Origin: Chloroflexota bacterium
Lineage (GTDB): Bacteria > Chloroflexota > Anaerolineae > Fen-1058
Length of the DNA stretch: 16,974 nt
Reading direction: 5' to 3'
NCBI GenBank assembly: GCA_016219235.1
Contig: JACRBO010000120.1
Coordinates: 1 to 16,974, forward strand
Below the pieces are notes generated by a model. That model worked only from the letters and a program-made list of their open reading frames with translations, made no database searches and had not been told where the DNA came from. Each line of letters opens with the position of its first letter. Position 1 is the first letter of the stretch. Of this stretch, positions 5,692 through 13,021 are shown in pieces. The position numbers and the translations under genes were made by a program.

Positions 5692-8600
5692 GTGCTGATT
5701 CGCCTTAAACAGGCGTTAACTCCGCCGACGATGGTGGATGAAGAGCAGACTCGCGTTGCGCGGATCGTGCATACGATCATCGTCGCGCTCGTGTTGATCG
5801 CGCTGGTTGTCATCGCGGCGGATTTAACGATTGGCTATCTGGTCGGCATTCCGTCACTGGTGATCGGTCTGGGTCTGGGGCTGCTGGCGTGGGGCGTGTT
5901 GCGGCGCGGCCAGCTGTCCGCGGCTGCCCTGCTGGTGTTGTTGACGACGCTGGGCGTGGTGACGGTGCAGTTGTATATTGGGCAAGGCATCCACGACCCG
6001 ACCGTGAGCGCTTATCCGGTGCTGGTGATGTTGGCGAGCCTGGTCTTTGACCGGCGTCGCTTCATCGTGTTCACGGTGTTGGCGCTGCTCTCACTCGGCG
6101 GCATCGTCCTGGCTGAATTGCTGGGGCTGGTCTACGAGGCATTTCCCGGCGCGACCACCTGGTACGATTTTGTCGTCGCGGCGTCGATTCTGATCCTGGC
6201 CGCGATTGGCGCCCGCCTGCTGGCCGATGATCTGACACATAATCTAAGCAAGGCCCGGCGTGAGCTGGCCGAGCGGACGCGCATCGAAGCGGCGCTGCGT
6301 GACAGTGAGACGCGCTATCGGTCGTATGTAGAGCAATCGACCGAAGGGTTGATGCTGATCGACGAAGGCGGTGTAGTCAGCGAGTGGAATCACGCGCAAG
6401 AGATCATCACCGGTCTGACCCGCGCCGAGGTAGTCGGCTGGCCGCAGTGGACGGTGCAGGGCAAGCTGGTCGCGCCTGACAGGCGCACGCCGGAGCTGGA
6501 AGCACGCTGGCAGGCCAGCATTCTGGACGCCCTAAAGACGGGGCGGTCGCCGCTGTTTGAGCGTCCGGTCGAGGCGGTGCTGGAAACGCCCGGCGGCGAA
6601 CGACGGCACATTCAACAATCGATCTTCCCCATCAAAACCGAGCACGGCTGGCGGCTGGGCGTGATGACATTGGACGTGACGGATCGGAAACGGATGGAGG
6701 AAACGCTGCGCCAGTCGGAAGCCAGCCTGGCAGAGGCGCAGCGGATTTCTCATTTCGGCAGTTGGACCTGGGATTTGTCCACCAACCAGCTGCAGTGCTC
6801 GGATGAAATGTTTCGGATTGCGGGTGTGTTGCCCCAAGCAGTCGCAGTAACTCAAGACGCGTTTCTCAAGTTCATGCCCGCCGATGATGTGACGTGGCTG
6901 CTTCAGCAAATTCAACACGGCCCGACCGGAAAATTGCCAGACGGTCTTGAGCACCGTCTCGTCCGACCCAACGGCGAAATCCGGGATGTGTACAGCCGCG
7001 CGAAAGTCTATTACGACGAGCATGGCCGCCCCCTGCGGCTGCTGGGTTCCACGCAGGACATCACCGAGCGCAAGCAAGTGGAAGCCGCCTTGCGTGTCAG
7101 CGAAGATCGCTTCCGATCGTTGGTGCAGAATGCCTCGGATATTATTACCGTTCACAAAGCGGACGGCACGATCGTGTACGAAAGCCCCTCGGCGGCGCGT
7201 GTCTTGGGTTATGCAGCAGGCGGCTTGATCGGCCGTAACCCGATCGAACTCATCCATCCCGACGATGCGCAGCTGCTCCAGACCAACTGGCAAGAGGTGG
7301 TCGATCAGCACACTGACGGCCAGCCCACAGAGCTGCGCTTCCACCGGGCTGACGGTGAATGGCTGTATCTGGAAGTGATCGGCAAGAATCTGCTGGAGCA
7401 TCCCGGCATTCGCGGCATTGTCGTGACGGCCCGCGATGTCACCGAGCGCCGGCGCGCCGAGCACGCGCTGCGCCAGTATGTGGAGCGCTTGACGACGCTG
7501 CACTTGATCGATCAGGCAATTTTGTCGGAGCAGCCGATCGGGGTGATTGCCCAGGCGGCCTTGAGCCGCGTTCAGCGCCTGGTGTCCAATCAGCGGGCGG
7601 AGGTGACGCTGTTTGAAGCCCAGACCGGTGAGGCAATAGTAGTGGCCGGATTGCTGGATGGCGAGGTCAAGCCGCTGGACGTCCATTTTCCATTGAGCGC
7701 TGTTGAAGCCAGGGACGCGCTGCGGCGGGGGCAAGTCCATGTGGAGCCGGACGTCACCCGGCTGAGCGAGCCGTCGCCGGAAGAACGGCGCATGCTGGCG
7801 CGCGGCAGCCGGTCATACGTGGCGGCGCCGCTGATCGTCAAGGGCGACCTGATCGGTGTGCTGAATCTGGAGTCGGCTGAGCTCAACGCGTTTCACGACG
7901 AGCTGAGTGTGGTAATCCGCGAGGTGGCCGATCAACTGGCGATTGCGATTCAACAGGCGTGGCTGTTTGAGCAGAACCGCCAGCACGCCGCCGAACTGGA
8001 ACAGCGGGTGGCCGATCGGACGCGTGAACTGACGGCGGCCAACGAACAACTGACTGAGCTCGATCGGCTCAAGTCCAAGTTCGTGTCGGATGTGTCGCAC
8101 GAGCTGCGCACGCCGATTGCCAACCTGAAGCTGTACGCGGGTCTGCTGGAGCGCGGCAAGCCGGAGAAGCTGGGACACTATCGCACAGTGCTGAAGCAAC
8201 AGACGCAGCGGCTGTCTCAATTGGTGGAAGACATCCTGGATCTATCGCGACTGGAGATAGCCAAACAACACGCGCTGTTTGGCCCGGTCGATTTGTATGC
8301 CGTGATCGATCAGATCGTGACGGCGCACCAGCCGCGCGCGGAGGCGGCCGGCCTGGCGCTGACGTTTGCGGCGGCGGACGATCTGCCGCCCGTGCGCGGC
8401 GATATTCATCAGTTGACCCAGGTCATGACCAACCTGATTGTCAACGCCTTGAACTATACGTCACAGGGCGGGGTGCAGGTGACGCTGACGGCGACTGACG
8501 GGCACATGCGGGTGGGCGTGGTCGATTCCGGGCAGGGCATTGCGTCCGATGATTTGCCGCATATTTTTGAGCGGTTTTACCGGGGGCGGCAGGCGCGCCA

Positions 8601-8736
8601 ACGGGATGTGCCCGGCACCGGGCTGGGGCTGGCGATCGTGAAGGAGATCGTGGAACTTCATCACGGCTCGATTACGGTGGACAGCCGGGTAGACCAGGGA
8701 ACGACGTTCCGTGTGGATTTGCCGGTGAATCTCTGA
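5692..8736 (+). CDS. Membrane sensor histidine kinase, 3 PAS + GAF + HisKA + HATPase
   Basis: From GTG 5692 the protein has 1014 residues. The first 185 or so hold five or six hydrophobic segments, a membrane sensor region I do not recognise as a named family. Three PAS domains follow: about 207-330 (starts RYRSYVEQSTEGLML), 350-460 (HFGSWTWDLSTNQL, PAS_3-like) and 470-600 (RFRSLVQNASDIITV). Then come a GAF domain (about 605-760), a short coiled coil and the HisKA domain with phospho-acceptor H803 in SDVSHELRTPIANL. The ATPase domain carries the N box (NLIVNALNY, N918), G1 (DSGQGI, from 945), F box (IFERFYRG) and G2 (GTGLGLAI, from 975). All catalytic boxes are intact, so it should autophosphorylate. 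No response regulator or receiver domain is encoded in the window; the ligand is unknown. It is monocistronic between its own promoter and the next gene's promoter. Confidence 0.93.
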   Translation: MLIRLKQALTPPTMVDEEQTRVARIVHTIIVALVLIALVVIAADLTIGYLVGIPSLVIGLGLGLLAWGVLRRGQLSAAALLVLLTTLGVVTVQLYIGQGIHDPTVSAYPVLVMLASLVFDRRRFIVFTVLALLSLGGIVLAELLGLVYEAFPGATTWYDFVVAASILILAAIGARLLADDLTHNLSKARRELAERTRIEAALRDSETRYRSYVEQSTEGLMLIDEGGVVSEWNHAQEIITGLTRAEVVGWPQWTVQGKLVAPDRRTPELEARWQASILDALKTGRSPLFERPVEAVLETPGGERRHIQQSIFPIKTEHGWRLGVMTLDVTDRKRMEETLRQSEASLAEAQRISHFGSWTWDLSTNQLQCSDEMFRIAGVLPQAVAVTQDAFLKFMPADDVTWLLQQIQHGPTGKLPDGLEHRLVRPNGEIRDVYSRAKVYYDEHGRPLRLLGSTQDITERKQVEAALRVSEDRFRSLVQNASDIITVHKADGTIVYESPSAARVLGYAAGGLIGRNPIELIHPDDAQLLQTNWQEVVDQHTDGQPTELRFHRADGEWLYLEVIGKNLLEHPGIRGIVVTARDVTERRRAEHALRQYVERLTTLHLIDQAILSEQPIGVIAQAALSRVQRLVSNQRAEVTLFEAQTGEAIVVAGLLDGEVKPLDVHFPLSAVEARDALRRGQVHVEPDVTRLSEPSPEERRMLARGSRSYVAAPLIVKGDLIGVLNLESAELNAFHDELSVVIREVADQLAIAIQQAWLFEQNRQHAAELEQRVADRTRELTAANEQLTELDRLKSKFVSDVSHELRTPIANLKLYAGLLERGKPEKLGHYRTVLKQQTQRLSQLVEDILDLSRLEIAKQHALFGPVDLYAVIDQIVTAHQPRAEAAGLALTFAAADDLPPVRGDIHQLTQVMTNLIVNALNYTSQGGVQVTLTATDGHMRVGVVDSGQGIASDDLPHIFERFYRGRQARQRDVPGTGLGLAIVKEIVELHHGSITVDSRVDQGTTFRVDLPVNL

Positions 8737-8759
8737 GCCTGCCTACGGCCCCCGCTGTG

Positions 8760-8788
8760 TTGCGCTATCAGCTCGTTTCAGTTATAAC
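8760..8788 (+). promoter_or_regulatory. Promoter of the M23 peptidase gene
   Basis: TTGCGC (8760-8765) and TATAAC (8783-8788) are spaced by 17 bp in the short gap after the kinase gene. A start near 8795 puts the AGGAGGT ribosome-binding site about 7 nt into the transcript. Confidence 0.55.
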
Positions 8789-8801
8789 ATCGTCAACCTG
8801 T

Positions 8802-8808
8802 AGGAGGT
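8802..8808 (+). promoter_or_regulatory. Near-perfect Shine-Dalgarno serving a 16-codon ORF
   Basis: AGGAGGT lies 5 nt before ATG 8814. It is the strongest ribosome-binding site seen in the window, yet the frame it opens closes after 16 codons. Neither candidate start of the peptidase frame (8851, 8884) has a comparable site. Confidence 0.75.
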
Positions 8809-8813
8809 AGACG

Positions 8814-8864
8814 ATGACCCCGTTGACCAAGCCTCAAGCAAACATCGACCATGTATCCAGCTGA
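8814..8864 (+). CDS. 16-residue leader ORF or frameshifted 5' end of the M23 gene
   Basis: ATG 8814 to TGA 8862-8864 encodes MTPLTKPQANIDHVSS. The peptide shows no recognised feature. The ATG at 8851 of the peptidase frame lies inside it in another frame, so ribosomes ending at 8864 could reinitiate at 8851 (backwards by 11 nt) or 8884. Alternatively the real gene once started at 8814 and a one-base indel has split it from the signal-peptide frame. The sequence alone cannot separate a translated leader from a lesion. Confidence 0.4.
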   Translation: MTPLTKPQANIDHVSS

Positions 8865-9165
8865 CGGTCCGGCCTGGCCGTCCATGATCAAGCGCGGCAT
8901 CATCGTCCTGGCCGTTCTGGCGATGTGGCCGATTCTCGTAAGCCGCGCCCAATCTGCCGACTGGCTCACCTATACCGATTTTGCAGCGGGTTATGCGATC
9001 GAGTATCCCGCGGCAGCGCGTCTGGATGTGGCAGGCGAAGCGGTGTACGTCGCGCTGAACCAACAGCCGCCCTATCAAGGTTATGCCATCGTCGCACTGG
9101 ACAATTCAGCCGATCGATCGCTGCCCGAATTCCTGGCAGATCGTTTCGATGGTGGCCTGTTCTAG
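8851..9165 (+). CDS. Signal peptide and N-terminal domain of a disrupted M23 peptidase
   Basis: This is the 5' part of a gene cut by TAG at 9163-9165. From ATG 8884 (residue 12) the sequence MIKRGIIVLAVLAMWPIL is a good Sec signal peptide, with likely cleavage after SRAQSA; 8884 may therefore be the true start, though neither start has a clear ribosome-binding site. After the signal peptide, SADWLTYTDFAAGYAIEYP begins a small extracytoplasmic domain of the kind often starting 'YTNPxYGYSxxYP' in Chloroflexota secreted proteins. The same frame continues beyond the TAG (PTRINGLEAAV, then AYWIKIDGAVIKIEL) with no loss of coding character, so one protein was evidently split. As a product on its own, 104 aa (or 93 from 8884) would be a secreted fragment without catalytic domain. 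Confidence 0.7.
   Translation: MYPADGPAWPSMIKRGIIVLAVLAMWPILVSRAQSADWLTYTDFAAGYAIEYPAAARLDVAGEAVYVALNQQPPYQGYAIVALDNSADRSLPEFLADRFDGGLF
9163..9165 (+). other. In-frame TAG interrupting the M23 peptidase gene
   Basis: TAG separates two segments of one reading frame (8851-9162 and 9166-10740) with no insertion or deletion between them. A single C-to-T change from CAG (Gln) would explain it. TAG also ends at least five genes here (birA, the dehydrogenase, this gene, the upstream beta-propeller gene and the DHODH-like gene), so general reassignment of TAG is not supported. Confidence 0.85.
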
Positions 9166-9240
9166 CCGACGCGGATCAACGGCCTTGAGGCCGCCGTCAA
9201 TGACGGGGCGACTGCGTACTGGATCAAGATCGATGGGGCG

Positions 9241-10740
9241 GTGATCAAGATCGAGTTAGCGGCCGGTGACCACGGCTCGATCGAACCTGCGCCCGCCACG
9301 CAAGCCGCCTTCGATCACGCGCTTCGGTCTTTCCGATTGATTCCGCGGCAGCCGCGGCTGCCGCGCCTGCCGCGTTTGTTCCCGACGCCACGTGCGACGG
9401 TCGCGCCGCAAACGCTTAGCCCCAACGTGGCGGAGCAATTTGGGTCGCCGTTCAATTTGTCAACAACCACTCAGTTCGAGACGCAGTGGAACATCATCAC
9501 CAGCGACACTCGCTATGGCATCCGCAATCTGGCGCTGCCCGGTTCACCGCGCAAATGCTTCAATGTGACGTGGCCGCGCATGCTGCACAGCGGCATGGAT
9601 TTGTATCGCGCCGATGAGGTTGACGCCACGGGACTGACGGTGTATGCCGTCGCCGATGGGCAGGTGGCGTTCTACGATCCCGCGTATGCCACTTATCCGG
9701 GGCGGGTGGTCATCGTGAGCCACGTGCTGACCGATGGCCGCACGATCTACTCGATGTACGCGCACCTGGGATCGGTGGCGGTGTTTCAGGGACAACTGGT
9801 GGCGCGCGGCCAGCCAATTGGCACGATCCTGTATCAGCCGGGTGATTCGCATCTGCATTTTGAGATGCGGTGGTTTCTGGACGGTCACGCGATCTATCCG
9901 GTCAACACCAGTTGCAACAGCGTACCCACGTTTTATTACGGGCGCGGCTACACCTACTTGATCCATCCCGACAACTTTCCGCCGAACGTTGGCTACGTCA
10001 ACCCCGATGCGTTTATTCAAGCCCACGGCGGCCCGGCGCTGACGCCGATCGGTGTGCCCGACCCCTACACGCCGACGATGACACTGAATGCGGTGAGTCA
10101 AGGCTTGACGTTGTCGCGCGAACCGATCGGAGTAGTGTACCCACCTGCTATCGATCCGTCGATCGTGATGACGGACACGCTGACGTATACCGTCAATCTA
10201 CCGTTGATCATGCGCGCTGAACCGCGCCTCGAGCCGGCCTGTGTGGAGGGGCAAGAATTGTTATCGAACGGCGGCTTCGAGGACGGGCCGGGTAGTGCAC
10301 CGTGGGTACAGGTGCGCAACAACGCGTCCGATCTGATCAGCGCGGCGCAGGCTTATGCGGGAGCGTATGGTTTGTGGCTAAGCGGGCGCGATACGGCCGA
10401 CGATGAGGCGCTGCAATCGTTCGTGGTGCCGTACTACACCGACGGCTTGACGGTGACGTTCAAGCGCCTGTTGACGACACAGGAAACCGAGGCCGTTGTC
10501 TACGATCACTTTGAAGTGGTGATCGAAAATAACGTGGGCAACGAGCTATCGCCGCAGATCGGGCTGAGCAACATGAGTCCAGGGCGGGGCGGTTGGGTCA
10601 GCGAACAGGCGGTATTTGCAGGCTTTGAGGCGTGGGGCAATCGACGTGTGCGGTTGAGCCTCAAAGGAATGTCGGACAGTAATCTGGTGACGAGTCTGTA
10701 TGTGGATGAGGTCAGCGTGCAGACGAGGTGTGCGCCGTAG
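9241..10740 (+). CDS. Secreted M23/LytM-type metallopeptidase, C-terminal part of the disrupted gene
   Basis: M23 enzymes cut peptidoglycan cross-bridges or act as cell-wall scaffolds. The frame is open from 9166, just after the internal TAG; GTG 9241 is the first plausible separate start but has no good ribosome-binding site. Numbering from 9241, a Pro/Arg-rich linker (34-51) leads into the peptidase with all Zn and catalytic residues: H116 and D120 (HSGMD), H175 (YAHLGS) and the HLHFE motif with H204 and H206. YTVNLPLIMR (316-325) resembles the YLP-type motif of Chloroflexota surface proteins. The C-terminal part from 340 (LLSNGGFEDGPG) looks like a galactose-binding-like jelly-roll module ending YVDEVSV. 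The catalytic domain is intact, so loss is recent, or the protein is made by readthrough. Without readthrough it lacks a signal peptide. Confidence 0.8.
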   Translation: MIKIELAAGDHGSIEPAPATQAAFDHALRSFRLIPRQPRLPRLPRLFPTPRATVAPQTLSPNVAEQFGSPFNLSTTTQFETQWNIITSDTRYGIRNLALPGSPRKCFNVTWPRMLHSGMDLYRADEVDATGLTVYAVADGQVAFYDPAYATYPGRVVIVSHVLTDGRTIYSMYAHLGSVAVFQGQLVARGQPIGTILYQPGDSHLHFEMRWFLDGHAIYPVNTSCNSVPTFYYGRGYTYLIHPDNFPPNVGYVNPDAFIQAHGGPALTPIGVPDPYTPTMTLNAVSQGLTLSREPIGVVYPPAIDPSIVMTDTLTYTVNLPLIMRAEPRLEPACVEGQELLSNGGFEDGPGSAPWVQVRNNASDLISAAQAYAGAYGLWLSGRDTADDEALQSFVVPYYTDGLTVTFKRLLTTQETEAVVYDHFEVVIENNVGNELSPQIGLSNMSPGRGGWVSEQAVFAGFEAWGNRRVRLSLKGMSDSNLVTSLYVDEVSVQTRCAP

Positions 10741-10771
10741 ATGATGCAGGCGGCAGGATGCAAGATGCGGG

Positions 10772-10823
10772 AAACATCAAGACCTCGATGGGTTTAGTTG
10801 GGCCATCGAGGTCTTGATGTTTT
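10772..10823. terminator. Bidirectional terminator between convergent genes
   Basis: A perfect 20-bp stem (10772-10791 with 10803-10822, core GACCTCGATGG/CCATCGAGGTC) encloses an 11-nt loop. T-runs flank both sides (TTTT at 10820-10823 on plus; AAA at 10772-10774 gives TTT on minus). It lies between the M23 gene and the minus-strand beta-propeller operon and can end both. Confidence 0.88.
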
Positions 10824-10852
10824 AACAGGCCGCGTTTAGCGGCGAGGTTGAA

Positions 10853-12982
10853 TTAGCGGCGTATGACCGGCAAATAGATTGGGTGTGAGCCAACGACGAA
10901 GGAACCCCAGGTGATCTCGTCGATGAGGGTGCCGACGGCGCGATCTGTGTCGGGCATTGCTAGTTCGATCCGCAGGGTGACGGTGGGCGCAGTCCACGTC
11001 GAAACATCGAACCATTGATGCGTCCAGTTCGTGGCCGTGATGGGCAGCGTGAGTGTCAGCGTGTCAGCCGGGCCAACGAGGTAGGCCGTGAGCGTATCGC
11101 TGAGCGGATCGGCGGCAGTGACTTGATACAGCAGCGACAGCGTGCCGCCGGTCAGCGTGAGCGGCACGGTGATCGTCTGCTCGATAGTGCTGAGATAGGG
11201 TTCGCTGCTGATCGTATCCGATGGGACGATGCCGCCCAACAAGACTGCGTAGTTGCCGGTGTGGGCAGTGGTGGTGATTGTCGCTGTGAGATCGCCCGTT
11301 GGATTCCACGCCGACAGCGTACCGCTTTCAAAGTGGCCGTCATTGAGTTGATCATCGAGCGGCGGTAGATAAAGTGTTGGCAGAGTCGAGGAGGCGGGCA
11401 CGGCCACATTGAACAGTGGCGGCAATACCCCGAACGCGTTGCGAGTAGTAGTGAGCGTGTAAGTATCGCTCGAAGCGAAGTAGAGATCGAATAGGCCGTC
11501 GTGCCGAGAGCGGCCGGTATTTGTGGATGATGAGTCTGTCGTAATTGAAGCAACGGTCACGGGCTGTTCGCGATTGCCAAGAACTTGGCCAGTGAGCGAG
11601 TATTGATAAACGGTAGTGGAGGTGTCGCCGTTGCCATTTGGATACACTTCCACATTGAAAGAATGGTCGTGTGCGCGACTGCGAAAATAGTAAGTGTGGC
11701 CGGCAATCCCTGTGTAGGCTGCGCTTATTGCGGTCGTTTGAGGTTGCCAGTCTGTCCAGTCGTCCGCGGCGCCATCCTTAACCTGGATATCATAGCTTGC
11801 GATACCAGATGGGCCTACATCACTTCCTGTCCACGTAACGGTAAAGATTTCAGGCGACCAGGCAGACAAGGGCTCTACTCGCGACACTGGCCGTTCACGT
11901 TCAAGCGGTTCCCAGTCCACGTTATAGCTGTTGGCGCAACTTACATAGAAACTGTACGGGCCGACACCATTGATGGTGACGCGGCCAACTGACCCATAGG
12001 CCAGGTAGATTTGTCCGCCTGAATTGAAGTAATAGATGCGTGCAAAGGTCAACATCTGACCATCGGGGGACCAACCAGACAACCACATTTCGCCCGTTGA
12101 GTCATGCAGATCAAAAATCGTGTGCAACGCTGTACTATCGGTATTGATAATGGCGAGCTCGTTCATCGTGTCGCCATCACTATCATAGTCGAGTGCCAGG
12201 CGGGTGCCGTCGGGTGACCAACGCAGATGCTGGGCATAAGCGAGGTTGGTCGCTACCGGGTGTTGGTTGCTGCCATCCGCGTTCATGATCCAAATGGCAT
12301 TAGTTGTCCCACTCTTGATCCAGGCGATCTGGCTACCGTCCGGCGACCAGGCAGGCTGTGTATCATCAACCAGATCGGCGGTCAGGGGTGTGCTATTCGT
12401 GCCGTCGGCGTTCATGACATAGATTTCCCAGTCCAAGTCCTGTTGGTAGGCAAAAGCGATCCGATTGCCATCCGGGGACCACACAGGCCCGCGATGGTGA
12501 TTGCTATCCCAGGTTAATCGTGTCAGACCTGTTCCATCGATGTTGATCGTAAAGATATGCCACTCAAAGACGTTCCACTCTTTTTGCAGTGCTCGGCTGA
12601 AGACTACCCGGGTAGCGTTTCGGTTGAGATGCGGCTCGATATCGTGATATTGATCCGCCGTCAACCGCCAATTCGGATCAATCCAGGCGCGATCAATCAG
12701 GTTGATATCCCAAGAGCCATTACAGATTGTCTGATAAACGGCGATGGTCCAGTCCATTTCGCCTTCTGTTGGGCCTGATTGAGATGGCGAGACAATGCAT
12801 CCATCAGTCTTGTCCAGTATTGGCGGCAGATCGTCTAGACGGATGCGGTTTTTAAGACCGGAAATGGCTTGTAAATCTAACTGCTGCTCGTTCTGCGCCA
12901 CACTCGGCCCAGCCGAAGTCAACAAACCCAGCACTGCTGCTACGATGACGACTTGCCTAAACCAGCGACTTGCAGAGCGCAT
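10853..12982 (-). CDS. Secreted TolB/PD40-type beta-propeller protein, paralog A
   Basis: This 709-aa protein starts with a Sec signal peptide (to about residue 30, GPSVAQ). PD40/TolB-like blades follow, with SPDG motifs at 169-172, 213-216, 256-259 and 305-308, each near an 'IYVMNADG'-type strand, and a degenerate blade before them. Then come a fibronectin-like domain (about 372-450, ending TYYFRSRAHD), a carboxypeptidase-regulatory-like segment (461-540, YSLTGQVLGN) and a jelly-roll module (547-693, DGHFESGTLSAWN). It ends GSHPIYLPVIRR. TolB-like propellers usually bind partners; nothing indicates an enzyme, and the function is unknown. AAGGAG sits 8 nt before the ATG. It begins 39 nt after its paralog, with no promoter visible between them, so it is the second gene of an operon. 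Its first 120 residues are unlike the paralog's. Confidence 0.88.
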   Translation of the reverse strand: MRSASRWFRQVVIVAAVLGLLTSAGPSVAQNEQQLDLQAISGLKNRIRLDDLPPILDKTDGCIVSPSQSGPTEGEMDWTIAVYQTICNGSWDINLIDRAWIDPNWRLTADQYHDIEPHLNRNATRVVFSRALQKEWNVFEWHIFTINIDGTGLTRLTWDSNHHRGPVWSPDGNRIAFAYQQDLDWEIYVMNADGTNSTPLTADLVDDTQPAWSPDGSQIAWIKSGTTNAIWIMNADGSNQHPVATNLAYAQHLRWSPDGTRLALDYDSDGDTMNELAIINTDSTALHTIFDLHDSTGEMWLSGWSPDGQMLTFARIYYFNSGGQIYLAYGSVGRVTINGVGPYSFYVSCANSYNVDWEPLERERPVSRVEPLSAWSPEIFTVTWTGSDVGPSGIASYDIQVKDGAADDWTDWQPQTTAISAAYTGIAGHTYYFRSRAHDHSFNVEVYPNGNGDTSTTVYQYSLTGQVLGNREQPVTVASITTDSSSTNTGRSRHDGLFDLYFASSDTYTLTTTRNAFGVLPPLFNVAVPASSTLPTLYLPPLDDQLNDGHFESGTLSAWNPTGDLTATITTTAHTGNYAVLLGGIVPSDTISSEPYLSTIEQTITVPLTLTGGTLSLLYQVTAADPLSDTLTAYLVGPADTLTLTLPITATNWTHQWFDVSTWTAPTVTLRIELAMPDTDRAVGTLIDEITWGSFVVGSHPIYLPVIRR

Positions 12983-13021
12983 GACATTTTCTCCTTGAAC
13001 TAAAGACTCTGGCTGAGATTT

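Noticed and set aside
6532..7740. Long open frame (402 codons) antisense to the histidine kinase
   Set aside because: It lies entirely over PAS and GAF coding sequence. It has low-complexity composition, no start signal and no recognisable domain.
9163..9165. TAG as pyrrolysine or a reassigned sense codon
   Set aside because: TAG ends at least five ordinary genes in the window, nothing resembling a Pyl insertion context was seen, and M23 peptidases are not Pyl proteins. A nonsense mutation or sequencing error is simpler.
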